DNA of 37,116 bases from Nitrososphaerales archaeon (GCA_030038075.1 JASHPO010000142.1:1-37116), one strand, 5' to 3'; positions 1-8,700 are shown, numbered from the stretch's first letter. The notes: a model not told the origin generated them from the sequence alone. Program-made: numbers and translations.

Positions 1-213
1 AAAGCGAAACATATGCTGGGAATTCCCCCGAAATATATTCACGAAGTAACTGCGCTCTTTGAGCGAGCTCGATACAGCGATCAAGAGCTTACTCATGAGG
101 ATGCAATACGAGCGAAAGACTCTTTCAATCAACTTCGCCTAGAAATAGAGAAAGAACAGCTGAAGGAAAATGAAGTGATTTCGAATATTCCAAGTCCTGT
201 TTCAACCAAGTAA
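1..213 (+). CDS. C-terminal end of a DUF4129-type membrane protein (5' truncated)
   Basis: The reading frame is open from the first base of the window and stops at 211-213, so only the last 70 residues are present and the true start lies outside. The tail contains LFERARYSDQELTHEDAIRA, which resembles the soluble C-terminal region of DUF4129 proteins (an F-E-x-A-R-Y-S segment followed by charged helix). DUF4129 proteins usually lie next to MoxR ATPases and DUF58 proteins, and that is what follows here. The gene ends 13 bases before the next start, so it is probably the upstream member of the same operon. The family assignment rests on a short stretch plus context. The role is probably in an envelope-associated complex, but this is unproven. 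Confidence 0.6.
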   Translation, partial: KAKHMLGIPPKYIHEVTALFERARYSDQELTHEDAIRAKDSFNQLRLEIEKEQLKENEVISNIPSPVSTK

Positions 214-226
214 TAGGCAAAAAGTC

Positions 227-772
227 ATGCTATCTAAAATATCCGTTCTAGCATTTGTAATATTGTTTGGGTTGTCCATTATTGCTTCGCTTCTTATTTC
301 CAACGATTCGGTGTCGTTAGAAATTATTCTCTTTTTCCTTTTCATAACAACTATGGTGTTGATTGAGGAGGTTTGGAAGACATCCCAGCAAAGTGCCCGT
401 CCGGTTAGCGAAGCAGCGTTAGAATTTCGACAACACTCGGGCCAGTTCGCCGGAGCTGCGTTAAATCTGAAACTCGCGACACAGTACAGCTCTTACTCTA
501 GACGTGAGATCGCAACTATTCTTAGAGAAGCTCTCTTGAACAAGTATTCTGAAACAAAAGACTACCCAACTCTGTGGATCTATACCGACACTGGAACAGC
601 TGCTATCGAACAAATCCTTGGAAAGGAGAACGGTGATCTGATCGAAATTGTCGAGCCTTCTGACAGATTCTCGAAGGCCCCTAGAAGAGGACTTCGCGGA
701 CGTAGACAAGATAGTCATTATTTTTCAAAGCTGGACAGAGTTTTGCGTTTGGTAGAAAGTGAGAAAATTTAA
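227..772 (+). CDS. Small membrane protein of the MoxR/DUF58 operon
   Basis: This 181-residue protein has two hydrophobic segments near the N terminus (about residues 5-25 and 31-47), followed by a soluble domain rich in charged residues. The C-terminal end is basic (RRGLRGRRQ). Its TAA stop overlaps the ATG of the MoxR gene in the arrangement TAATG, so the two are translationally coupled. I do not recognise the family from sequence. Similar two-TM proteins lie between DUF4129 and MoxR genes in other archaea. It is likely a membrane partner of the MoxR ATPase and DUF58 protein. Confidence 0.75.
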   Translation: MLSKISVLAFVILFGLSIIASLLISNDSVSLEIILFFLFITTMVLIEEVWKTSQQSARPVSEAALEFRQHSGQFAGAALNLKLATQYSSYSRREIATILREALLNKYSETKDYPTLWIYTDTGTAAIEQILGKENGDLIEIVEPSDRFSKAPRRGLRGRRQDSHYFSKLDRVLRLVESEKI

Positions 773-1737
773 TGACGGAGACTCAAGTAGACATTGAAGA
801 TGAGGGAATAAGCGAAGAAATACTTTCAGAACTCTCAAAAGTAATCATTGGGAAAAAAGAGGTACTTGAAAATGTCCTCATCTCGATACTCTCTGACGGG
901 CACGTTTTGATCGAAGATTATCCAGGTCTAGCGAAGACACTACTCGCGAGATCATTCTCCCAAGTATTGGGATGCGCATTCAAACGAATCCAGTTCACTC
1001 CAGACCTTCTTCCAGCGGATATCACCGGAGCCTACATTCTTAACAGAAAAACATCTAACTTTGAACTTAGAAAAGGCCCCATTTTCACGAATATCTTGCT
1101 AGCTGATGAAATCAACAGGGCACCACCGCGTACGCAGTCAGCATTGCTCGAAGCAATGCAAGAGAGGCAGGTCACTATAGAAAATGACACTATGAAACTT
1201 GAACGGCCATTTCTCGTGATCGCCACTCAAAATCCCATAGAGTACGAGGGTACGTACCCTCTTCCTGAAGCCCAGCTCGACCGGTTCATGATGAAATTGG
1301 AGATCGGTTATCCTGATGCTGATCAAGAGGTCGAGATTCTGGAGGCGAGGGATGCAAGAAAGATGGACGAATTTGTGGTCAGGAAAATCACCGATGCTCC
1401 CACTCTAATCAGGATGCAGAGATCAGTGGAAGAACGCGTGCACGTAGACAAGGCTGTTTTCAAGTATATGGTCGAGATCGTCCGGCAGACGAGGGAGCAC
1501 AAGAGTGTTCAAGTCGGATCTAGCCCAAGAGGTGCGTTGGCTCTTCTGAAACTTTCCAAAGCCAGGGCTTTGCTCTCAGGCAGAGATTATGTGCTTCCGG
1601 ATGATGTTAAGTCCGTTGCGATTCACGCCTTATCCCATAGATTGATCTTGCAGCCCGAACAATGGCTTAGCGGCGGCAAAACCAGCAGGGTAGTCGATGA
1701 AATCCTGACAAAGGTTCCAGTACCAAAAGCAGATTAG
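772..1737 (+). CDS. MoxR-family AAA+ ATPase
   Basis: This is a 321-residue AAA+ ATPase of the MoxR group. The Walker A region is at about residues 49-57 (EDYPGLAKT, with Ala where most members have Gly). Walker B is ILLADEINRAPP at about 108-119. The sensor region ATQNPIEYEGTYPLPEAQLD is typical of MoxR, and the C-terminal lid follows. MoxR proteins act as chaperone-like ATPases that work with VWA or DUF58 partners on protein complexes. Here it sits between a two-TM protein and a DUF58 protein, the usual arrangement. The ATG overlaps the preceding stop. The length is normal for the family and the call is secure; the client is unknown. Confidence 0.95.
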   Translation: MTETQVDIEDEGISEEILSELSKVIIGKKEVLENVLISILSDGHVLIEDYPGLAKTLLARSFSQVLGCAFKRIQFTPDLLPADITGAYILNRKTSNFELRKGPIFTNILLADEINRAPPRTQSALLEAMQERQVTIENDTMKLERPFLVIATQNPIEYEGTYPLPEAQLDRFMMKLEIGYPDADQEVEILEARDARKMDEFVVRKITDAPTLIRMQRSVEERVHVDKAVFKYMVEIVRQTREHKSVQVGSSPRGALALLKLSKARALLSGRDYVLPDDVKSVAIHALSHRLILQPEQWLSGGKTSRVVDEILTKVPVPKAD

Positions 1738-1749
1738 AGAGTCCCGCAG

Positions 1750-3072
1750 TTGCTTACGAGAAAAGCTTCGAGCCTGGTCATAGCATCTTTAGGTTCAATC
1801 TTTATAGGCTTGCTTTCGAGGGAACCTTACCTTATACTAGTCTCTGTTCCTCTAACGTCGTACCTTGTCTTATCTCTCCTGTTGTATTCCAATCATGCTC
1901 ACTCGAATGTAATTATCAAGCATTCGCTAAGTAGAGACTCGATATACGAAGACGGATCTGTCGAAGTTGCAATTGAAATCCAAAACAACGGAGAAAAGCT
2001 CGACTACGTGGAACTCACTGATTTACTTCCGCCCGAGCTTAAGATTTCCTCAGGCTCGAATAGTCGTATTCTGGAATTAGACGCATACGAGAAATTCTCG
2101 TTCACATACAAAGTGACACCGAAGGTCTATGGGTTTCACACTATTGGGCCGACAATCCTTGAATCAAAAGATAATCAATTCTTGATCTCCCATAAAATCT
2201 TCTCAGAGAGTACCGCTTTACTCAAGGTTTATCCAAAGATCCAGTATGTACCTAAAATTGCCATAAGACCCAAGCGCACGCGGAATTGGCCTGGTGAAAT
2301 AGTAGCTAGAAGACCGGGTTCAGGAATGGAATTCTACAGCTTGAGAGACTATCAGCATGGCGATCCGGTAAAGAGAATAAATTGGAAATCGTCTTCAAGA
2401 TCCGAAAATGATAGGCTCTTGACGAACCAATTCATGGTCGAGCTTGGGGGTGATACCATAATTGCTTTGGACCTAAGAACTGCTTCGGCCATAGGCGAGC
2501 CGCCAGACGCCACAGATACTTACTCTACTAGAGCTGCAGCTATCGTAGCTCACAGGCTACTTCGAGACCGGAATAGGGTTGGAATGATAATACTTGGAAC
2601 CCGGCTAGACAAGGTGCCACCAGGCTTCGGTAAAAGACAGTTCGACAGAATTTTGACGGCTCTTTCACAGGTAAAACCGGACACTACTTGGGAGATAGGA
2701 AATCTTGGCGGCTACCTTTCCATCTTTTTCTCAACTATGGTCCAAATTATCTTAATCAGCCCGCTCATCGACGACAATTCCTTTCACGCAGTGATGGATA
2801 TTGCATCACGCGGGTACCAAATCCTCGTCATCTCCCCATCTTCTATAGAGATCGAGAAGCGACTCTACTCAAAGCGACATCATAGTGGTGATGAATTTAA
2901 CGAACTTGCCGAACGGTTACTTAGAGTAAAGAGGGAAAACAGGCTGAACGTTCTACGGCGATCGGCAGTTGTAGTTGACTGGGATGTTGATATGCCACTT
3001 TCTGAAGCTTTGCGTGAGGCGACCTACCTTTGGAACAAGCAGAGAATGGTAATTTCAAGCGCAAGACATTAA
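1750..3072 (+). CDS. DUF58 domain protein
   Basis: This 440-residue protein begins with TTG, 12 bases after the MoxR stop. Two transmembrane segments occupy about residues 7-45. A beta-rich region of the kind found in CARDB/DUF11-like domains follows. The DUF58 signature is visible as GSGMEFYSLRDYQHGDPVKR followed by INWKSSSR, then a VWA-like segment (IIALDLRTAS). DUF58 proteins are partners of MoxR ATPases and lie at the cell membrane. The C terminus overlaps the start of the next gene by about 40 bases. The function of the operon is unknown; a role in assembling or maintaining surface or membrane complexes is inferred from the family. Confidence 0.92.
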   Translation: MLTRKASSLVIASLGSIFIGLLSREPYLILVSVPLTSYLVLSLLLYSNHAHSNVIIKHSLSRDSIYEDGSVEVAIEIQNNGEKLDYVELTDLLPPELKISSGSNSRILELDAYEKFSFTYKVTPKVYGFHTIGPTILESKDNQFLISHKIFSESTALLKVYPKIQYVPKIAIRPKRTRNWPGEIVARRPGSGMEFYSLRDYQHGDPVKRINWKSSSRSENDRLLTNQFMVELGGDTIIALDLRTASAIGEPPDATDTYSTRAAAIVAHRLLRDRNRVGMIILGTRLDKVPPGFGKRQFDRILTALSQVKPDTTWEIGNLGGYLSIFFSTMVQIILISPLIDDNSFHAVMDIASRGYQILVISPSSIEIEKRLYSKRHHSGDEFNELAERLLRVKRENRLNVLRRSAVVVDWDVDMPLSEALREATYLWNKQRMVISSARH

Positions 3073-3629
3073 CGGAGCAAGCTAGGACCATTGAACTTGC
3101 CAGTTTCATTTGTTTTGTTGTGACGCTGGTAATCGCGGGAGCACTCACTCTTGGAACGACGATTCAAGATCTCACTTTTGCGTTGATAGCACAAAGCGCG
3201 ATCCTTTACGTGGGTGGCCTCAAGACAGGCAAATACGAGTTCGTTTCAGCCTCTTGGATTTCGCTTGGAACATCATTTATCGCCGCATTAATATTCGCCC
3301 GCAGCATAACTAGTTTGGCACTTCTCTTCGCATCGGTGGCCGTTTTACTTGCGGTGTATGAATTCAACCATTTTGCTTTCGTAGTACAAAAGAGGCCAGA
3401 TGTAGTTGAAAGTCTAGATATGGCTTCGGCACGAAAATATGAGAGGGTTATTCGTGGCCATACTGTTAGTACTCTACTAGTAATTTGTGCTTCTCTTCTT
3501 CTATCGATACTCCTAGCAATTTTCTCCGGAAACCTTCTCTTGCTTCCGGAATTTCCGGTGCTCGGAATAGCCATTTTCGCGTTCCTTGCCGTGATACTGT
3601 TGGGAGTTCTGATAAACGAACCTAGTTAA
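3030..3629 (+). CDS. Polytopic membrane protein, last gene of the MoxR/DUF58 operon
   Basis: This 199-residue protein has about six hydrophobic segments and no recognised catalytic motif. The best upstream start is the TTG at 3030, inside the end of the DUF58 gene, giving a 43-base overlap. No ATG lies in frame before the first membrane segment. The region ends with VIRGHTVST and two further membrane helices. The family is not recognised. Its position as the last gene of the operon suggests an accessory membrane subunit of the MoxR/DUF58 system. Confidence 0.7.
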   Translation: MEQAENGNFKRKTLTEQARTIELASFICFVVTLVIAGALTLGTTIQDLTFALIAQSAILYVGGLKTGKYEFVSASWISLGTSFIAALIFARSITSLALLFASVAVLLAVYEFNHFAFVVQKRPDVVESLDMASARKYERVIRGHTVSTLLVICASLLLSILLAIFSGNLLLLPEFPVLGIAIFAFLAVILLGVLINEPS

Positions 3630-3670
3630 TGAGCAATCCTATGAATTAGCTAGTTGAATTAGAAAAGCAT

Positions 3671-3737
3671 CTGGCCTATATATGATCTGCTGCGTAATCA
3701 GAGTAATGTAACGACGGTTACATTTATAACGCAAAAT
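3671..3737 (+). promoter_or_regulatory. Promoter region with palindrome upstream of the phosphoesterase gene
   Basis: The 16-bp palindrome TGTAACGACGGTTACA lies at 3707-3722 and is followed directly by the TATA-like TTTATAAC at 3723-3730. The start codon of the next gene is 47 bases downstream of the palindrome. A second TATA-like run (CTATATATGA, about 3676-3685) lies upstream of the palindrome. This is copy 1 of the repeated motif described in the findings. Confidence 0.75.
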
Positions 3738-3769
3738 GAAACTGAACTAGATAAGAGGTCTTTGCTAAA

Positions 3770-4465
3770 ATGAAGGTTCTACTCTTCTCTGACATTCATG
3801 CAAATTTAGAAGCTCTTGAACAAATAATCAACAATACGAGCTACGATGAGGTACTGTTCGCAGGCGATATCGTTGATTACGGGCCTAATCCTAAGGAGGT
3901 TTTTGACGTTATACACAACCTTCGGGTAAAGAGAGTTCTGGGAAATCATGATGTGGCCGCTGCTCGAGGCACTGACTGTAGAAGTAGTCCGGCGACTTAT
4001 GCCGCATCGGTAGCAACCAGAAAGAGAATTACAACACAACTTATGCCAAAGAAATCCTTGGAAGCACTTGGTAAAGCTGGAAAGAAGCTTAACCTTGAGT
4101 TGGATGGGCTTCGGATTCGCATGCTTCACGCGGCTCCAGGTGATGAACTGTACCAGTACATATCGAAAGATGAGGCAAGCAAACTAGAAGTTGATGGGGC
4201 AGATCTTCTTCTAGTAGGGCATACCCACATTGCATACGAAGTAAAACGCGAGAACCTATGGGTGGTCAATCCGGGTAGCGCGGGCATGCCAAAAGACGGC
4301 GATCCACGGGCATCTTACGCAATGCTTGATACAGTAAAGAGGCAAGTTGAATTTCGTAGGTTAGCCTACGATGTAGAACTCATGCTAAGCGAGCTTCGCA
4401 AGCAAATAGGCGATGATGAACAAATCTATGATCAACTATCATTTATCTTTCGAACCGGCAGATGA
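3770..4465 (+). CDS. YfcE/YmdB-like metallophosphoesterase
   Basis: This 231-residue protein of the calcineurin-like phosphoesterase superfamily shows the full set of metal-binding motifs in order: FSDIHAN (residues 6-12), AGDIVDYG, GNHD and GHTH, then NPGSAGMP near the end. Such proteins bind two metal ions and hydrolyse phosphodiesters or phosphomonoesters; the substrate cannot be read from sequence. The length is usual for the single-domain family. It stands alone, with its own promoter carrying the recurrent palindrome. A further 61 bases separate it from the convergent gene downstream. Confidence 0.92.
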   Translation: MKVLLFSDIHANLEALEQIINNTSYDEVLFAGDIVDYGPNPKEVFDVIHNLRVKRVLGNHDVAAARGTDCRSSPATYAASVATRKRITTQLMPKKSLEALGKAGKKLNLELDGLRIRMLHAAPGDELYQYISKDEASKLEVDGADLLLVGHTHIAYEVKRENLWVVNPGSAGMPKDGDPRASYAMLDTVKRQVEFRRLAYDVELMLSELRKQIGDDEQIYDQLSFIFRTGR

Positions 4466-4526
4466 CCGAGTCCGCCTTACTAGCTAATGAAAGAGAATTG
4501 TTACCATCGAAAACTCTTACGGTATT

Positions 4527-4937
4527 CTACAACTCGTCTCTTGCTAGTCGAACTTGATTGAGCAGACTTCCAATATGCTTTGCAAGTGTATCTCGGTCAC
4601 CCGTAGACATCTCCCCGAATCCCTCAAGCTTCTCAGGTCTCAGTTCCTCAAGAACCACCCATATCTCTCCTAACCGAGTACGCGTCTCTGCACGCAGAGA
4701 CTCTTCTCGAGCGCTTAGATGGTATTCCTGGGCCATTTGTTTTATCTCATCCAACATCGACTTAATGCAAGCCTTGACTTTCTCTTGTTGCTCCCCTTCG
4801 AGATCGTAGGTCTTGCGAAATAGGATGGATCTAGATGCAGGTCGCCTTTCAAATTGTTGATTTGTTGATAGCAGATTTCTCTCGATCCATCTAAGACTGC
4901 TGAGTAAAGCCCTACTGTGATTTTCGTCCATGTTCAC
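4527..4937 (-). CDS. Unknown helical, charged protein
   Basis: This protein of about 134-136 residues is predicted largely helical and is rich in Glu, Arg and Leu. It has no cysteines and no membrane segment. The first possible start is GTG at 4937; an ATG at 4931, two codons later, is equally good. The TATA-like GCGTAAATAG at about 4957-4966 lies about 25 bases before the start, consistent with a leaderless transcript. It is transcribed divergently from the large ATPase gene, and the shared region holds one copy of the palindrome. I do not recognise the family. The opposite-strand ORF in this region is taken to be a shadow. Confidence 0.6.
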   Translation of the reverse strand: MNMDENHSRALLSSLRWIERNLLSTNQQFERRPASRSILFRKTYDLEGEQQEKVKACIKSMLDEIKQMAQEYHLSAREESLRAETRTRLGEIWVVLEELRPEKLEGFGEMSTGDRDTLAKHIGSLLNQVRLARDEL

Positions 4938-4978
4938 GTCTAATACTAGACGAAACTATTTACGCATAGTTGTCTTAG

Positions 4979-4994
4979 TGTAACAATGGTTACA
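4979..4994. promoter_or_regulatory. Palindromic operator-like site in a divergent promoter region
   Basis: TGTAACAATGGTTACA has perfect half-sites. It lies between the divergent genes starting at 4937 (minus) and 5052 (plus) and could serve either or both. A TATA-like CCATAATAG lies about 35-40 bases before the plus-strand start. Confidence 0.75.
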
Positions 4995-5051
4995 TCACAA
5001 ACCACAGTCCATAATAGGGTTACTACATAGAACAAATGCGGGTGGCTTTTT

Positions 5052-7523
5052 ATGGAAAGAACTGTCGCCTCACATCGGATCGAACACATTAGCTTCCGTC
5101 ATTGTCGAGCATGTCGTACAAAATGGCCTGCGTATATGGATACTTGTAACAAATGCGCAGCTTCGCTAGATGATCCATTTGTTGAGAGTTTCGAAATAAT
5201 TACTCCTGATATTCATGATGAATCGAGACTTCCTACTCAGGTATTGCAAGTCGCCACCTTAGCAATTGAGTTAACGGTGCCAGAGTGGATGAGGCATGAT
5301 GAAATGAGATCTCGCGCTTCCGAGATCCTCTTGCGTGATGTAAAAGCAAGTGCGGACCGTTTTGTTATTTTGCCTACCGGCAATTTGGTCGTAATATTTG
5401 CGAAGAAGACTCTGTTCGCCTCGCTAATTTGTGCAACGGACCTTGCTGAAATCATTCAATCTAGTTGTCGGGATAGAGAGTGGGAAACTCGAGTTGGGAT
5501 TGCTCATGGACTGACGTACGGGCCTCGCGTAGACGAGTCTTTGGCGGTACTCACTGCTGAGAAATTTGCTCGAGCAGCACAGGCGGGCGAAACATTGACT
5601 ACTCTCGCCATTTCTAAGACACTAAAGGATCGTTGGGATTTTGCCCCAGCTGGTATCGTTCCGCGGAGAAAAGAGGACAAAGTAGAGAATTGCATTCTTC
5701 TCAAGGGAAGAAAAATGCCAGTCCCTACCCCATCTGCTTTGAGGCCTGATGATGGAAGAAGCATCATCGGACGCGATACAGAGCTTTCCCTCATGTCATC
5801 AGAACTGAAGAAAACTATCCAACGTGAAGAGACCAGATGGCTTGTAATTGTCGCTCCTGCGGGTGGAGGCAAGTCCAAGCTGATACGATCATGGTTGGCA
5901 AGTTGCAAAAATAATACGGAGAGCATACGTGTCTTAGGGTCAAACGCATCACCATTTGGTGCACAGCGATTTTCCGTCATCAACGATCTCTTGCGAGGTT
6001 TGGGACACGAGAAGTTCATTGGATCTTCGCCCTATGAAGCTTCGAGGAGACTTGAACGCGCACTTCGAAAGGCGAACCTTAACTACTCCACTATCGTTGT
6101 GATCGAAGACCTTCATTGGGCAGACCAAGATTCGCTACTTACTTTGAAGCTCTTGAAGAAATCCGATCTCAGAAGCTGTCTTGTAATAGCTGCTATGCGT
6201 ACATCTTTTGCCGAGTCTGCTTCATGGCTTAATGTCGGCAAAACCGTTTTCTTGCATTTACCTGGACTCAATTTACATGAAACGAATTCTCTCTTGCACG
6301 TGCTTTTGCCCGAGCCCGAATTTCGTGAAGTTGCAACAATTCTATGTCGGATGCCTCAAGCAAGCAACCCATTGTACCTGGAACAATGCTCCGCCTACCT
6401 GCGCGAAAGTGATCAGAAGGAGCACCTTCCACGATCCCTTCATGAAGCTGTATTGGATAGATTAAAGATGCTATCAAAATCGATCAATGAATCCTCTCGT
6501 ATGCGATATGAATTTGATCTAAAGGGATCGATCGATAGGATCGAAAGGGAGGTTTGCGAATGGCTCGACCGGCTTGAAACAGGAGACTATGAAGGACGAA
6601 AAGCATTGGCAGGGTACTTGGGCATCCTGCAGAATATTGATACACAGCTGATTATTTTGAAATCGATTCACGGAAGGCCAATATTGAGAAATCGTAGATT
6701 GGTAGCTGCGATAGATCGGTTTTACTCGGCAAGTTTCTTTGAAAACGTAGAAGCGATCAAAGATCTTTCCAACATGAGCAGGAGCAACGCTGCCTATGCC
6801 TCGCAAAGAGCAGCTTACAGAGCAGAAGAAGATTTGCGGATCCGGGATTTGATCGGCTATCTGACCTTAGAAGAACAATACACTGAGGACGACCATAGTA
6901 GAGCGGAAGTACTAATCGAACTGGGAGATGCGCTTGTATGGGCAGGATGCCTTGATGATGCCAATGACGCATACAGTGTAGCGCAAAAGTATTCTATAAA
7001 AGATCCTTTGCTGTCTGCTATCTGTCTTCAACGCATCGGTCATTTCGCATTGCTAGCGGGTAGCTGGAAGAGGGCTGCTGAAATTCTTGAAATTGTCCTA
7101 GATGATGCGAAGATGGGTGAAAGATTCACTACAGAATGTGATTACGCACTAGCTATCGCTCAGCTGGGCAAACGAAGCGAATCTCTAAAGCGAATGCAGA
7201 CGATTTTCAGCCAAATCGAAGCTGGCAATCGAGTCTTGCCTTCCAAAATGTTGCACTATTGGTTGAAGACAAAAATTCAGATTGAACGTAGCAAAATAAA
7301 TGGGAAATTTGAGAGCGGACTGGTCGATGACAACGAGCTACTTGGTAAATTTGCAAATAGCTTTGTTTTTGAAAAAGGTACATTAGCGGAACTGTCTAAC
7401 TACGTTAGTAGCCTGAAATTGATCGAGACTGCCTCCGATCGACAAATTGGGTCAGGCCTGAGAAATGAAATTCGTAACTTCCAGAAACTACTCGAATGTC
7501 GAGGTCAACGAGTCAGTCGCTAG
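5052..7523 (+). CDS. Zinc ribbon - degenerate class III cyclase-like - STAND ATPase - TPR-like protein
   Basis: This is an 823-residue multidomain protein. An N-terminal zinc ribbon uses C18, C21, C32 and C35. Residues about 65-220 resemble a class III nucleotidyl cyclase domain: a segment ending RVGIAHGLTYG (147-157) and AGETLTTLAISKTL (178-191) match the conserved GIxxG and GexxxS/T parts. The metal-binding Asp of the first strand and the central G-D motif are not present (TLAIELT and PTGNLVVIF instead), so catalysis is unlikely. A STAND-type P-loop ATPase follows, with IIGRDTEL, Walker A APAGGGKS (268-275) and a Walker B region ending IEDLHWADQDSL. The C-terminal 300 residues are helical with TPR-like repeats. 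Cyclase-ATPase-TPR fusions usually act as signal sensors or regulators. The start ATG is the first in frame after the promoter. Confidence 0.8.
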   Translation: MERTVASHRIEHISFRHCRACRTKWPAYMDTCNKCAASLDDPFVESFEIITPDIHDESRLPTQVLQVATLAIELTVPEWMRHDEMRSRASEILLRDVKASADRFVILPTGNLVVIFAKKTLFASLICATDLAEIIQSSCRDREWETRVGIAHGLTYGPRVDESLAVLTAEKFARAAQAGETLTTLAISKTLKDRWDFAPAGIVPRRKEDKVENCILLKGRKMPVPTPSALRPDDGRSIIGRDTELSLMSSELKKTIQREETRWLVIVAPAGGGKSKLIRSWLASCKNNTESIRVLGSNASPFGAQRFSVINDLLRGLGHEKFIGSSPYEASRRLERALRKANLNYSTIVVIEDLHWADQDSLLTLKLLKKSDLRSCLVIAAMRTSFAESASWLNVGKTVFLHLPGLNLHETNSLLHVLLPEPEFREVATILCRMPQASNPLYLEQCSAYLRESDQKEHLPRSLHEAVLDRLKMLSKSINESSRMRYEFDLKGSIDRIEREVCEWLDRLETGDYEGRKALAGYLGILQNIDTQLIILKSIHGRPILRNRRLVAAIDRFYSASFFENVEAIKDLSNMSRSNAAYASQRAAYRAEEDLRIRDLIGYLTLEEQYTEDDHSRAEVLIELGDALVWAGCLDDANDAYSVAQKYSIKDPLLSAICLQRIGHFALLAGSWKRAAEILEIVLDDAKMGERFTTECDYALAIAQLGKRSESLKRMQTIFSQIEAGNRVLPSKMLHYWLKTKIQIERSKINGKFESGLVDDNELLGKFANSFVFEKGTLAELSNYVSSLKLIETASDRQIGSGLRNEIRNFQKLLECRGQRVSR

Positions 7524-7572
7524 AAGATCATTACTCCAAAATCTGAATAGCCACAGCCCGAATAGACATAAA

Positions 7573-7588
7573 TGTAACAGTGGTTACA
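7573..7588. promoter_or_regulatory. Palindromic site just upstream of a start codon
   Basis: TGTAACAGTGGTTACA has perfect half-sites. It is preceded directly by the TATA-like GACATAAA (7565-7572) and ends 14 bases before the ATG at 7603. It therefore lies between TATA box and start, a place where bound protein would block transcription. Confidence 0.7.
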
Positions 7589-7602
7589 CCATTTTGAGGC
7601 TA

Positions 7603-8412
7603 ATGAATAGCGATGCCGTCAAGGGGCGCATAACACGAAATCCATCTTCGAGAGTTGCAGAAGGAAAGTCTTCACTCTCTTTTGATATTAGCCTATCATC
7701 GGCAAAAGACATACAAATGGAATTCGAAATGACCCTCGGAAGAGTTTTTTCTCGGAACGCCCCAGCAAGACGCAGCGAGATTGCGCAGAGAGAAGCCCAG
7801 ATGCTCTGGCTTGCGTGGAGAGGGTCGGATAATTATCTTTTCAGGCATTCAGGAGATGTTGACGGACTAGAGTTTTCTTGGCAGATCTGCCATCACAAAC
7901 AGATAGCGCAGATATTTGCAGAATCTCAATCAAGCGAGGAATTCAGACCGATAACAGGTGAATTTCCAGAGCCAATACTAGCTTCGATCATTAACCAAGT
8001 AAATGAGTTCTGTGAACAGAGAGTAAAACAATCACCCAACGATCTCAAAGTTGCAACTATTTCCAAGGAACCGGATGTACTCGTGGAAAGGCTAAACGAG
8101 TCCGTCTTTCCCGAGCGCAAAAAGACAGAGATACTTTCTTCCATGTCATTAATTCAAGATGGCTGGACTCTCTATATTCGTTGGCCTATGAAAGAGGTCG
8201 ACTTTCTGTTCCCGAGAGTGATCGAAATTTCGCAGTCAAGACTTGTTTTGCTGAATTATCTCAGAATTATTGCGAGTCAAGGCATAACAAAAGATCCTTC
8301 ATTAAACGCCACACGCGGATATCTTCGATTTGCAAGACAGAAAGAAAGGCTCGAAGGACAAAGGAAACGCAAAATGGGTGTTCTGAGATGGCTTTCAACT
8401 CAAAGGGATTAA
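7603..8412 (+). CDS. Unknown soluble protein
   Basis: This protein of 269 residues starts at ATG 7603. The frame is open upstream to 7465, but that extension would overlap the preceding gene and contain the palindromic promoter site, so the internal ATG is preferred. No signal peptide, membrane segment or cysteine cluster is seen. The middle has aromatic-rich stretches (MLWLAWRGSDNYLFRHSGD and WTLYIRWPMKEVDFLFPRV) and the C terminus is very basic (RFARQKERLEGQRKRKMGV). I do not recognise the family. The basic tail may bind nucleic acid, but that is a guess. Confidence 0.65.
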   Translation: MNSDAVKGRITRNPSSRVAEGKSSLSFDISLSSAKDIQMEFEMTLGRVFSRNAPARRSEIAQREAQMLWLAWRGSDNYLFRHSGDVDGLEFSWQICHHKQIAQIFAESQSSEEFRPITGEFPEPILASIINQVNEFCEQRVKQSPNDLKVATISKEPDVLVERLNESVFPERKKTEILSSMSLIQDGWTLYIRWPMKEVDFLFPRVIEISQSRLVLLNYLRIIASQGITKDPSLNATRGYLRFARQKERLEGQRKRKMGVLRWLSTQRD

Positions 8413-8470
8413 CTGGCTAGTTGTATAATTTCGATCAATTGTAATGGACTAGCCAAGGAGATGACCGACC

Positions 8471-8617
8471 ATATCAACCACAAAAGAGTGTCCCAAGTGC
8501 CACGCTTTGAAGTTCAGAGTTATCAGATCCGATCTTCGGGACGAAGCCGGCAACGCTATGGTAAAGATGCGCTGTGGCAAATGTGGATTCGAAATGACTG
8601 TAACGAAGGAAGTATGA
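8471..8617 (+). CDS. Small zinc-ribbon protein without a canonical start
   Basis: A frame of 48 codons encodes a clear zinc ribbon, with CPKC near the N terminus and CGKCGF near the C terminus, about 26 residues apart. This is like the small ribbons of transcription or ribosome-associated proteins (TFIIS/Elf1-like). No ATG, GTG or TTG lies in frame between the upstream TGA and the first CPKC. The first plausible initiator is ATA at 8471, preceded by AAGGAG at about 8456-8461. Alternatively, the ATG at 8461 reads MTDHINHK and would enter the ribbon frame if one A were lost from the AAAA run at about 8480-8483. So the start is either non-standard, or a frameshift or sequencing error is present. 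Confidence 0.5.
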   Translation: MSTTKECPKCHALKFRVIRSDLRDEAGNAMVKMRCGKCGFEMTVTKEV

Positions 8618-8700
8618 AATGCTACACTCATTCTTATTGAGCAACTAATGTTTGGTTTGTCCCGCTTTCGAATCGTTAGGTCTTGCTCTAAGCTCTACCA

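Noticed and set aside
5504-6019. 171-codon minus-strand ORF
   Set aside because: It is antisense to the ATPase gene across its P-loop region; no motif of its own.
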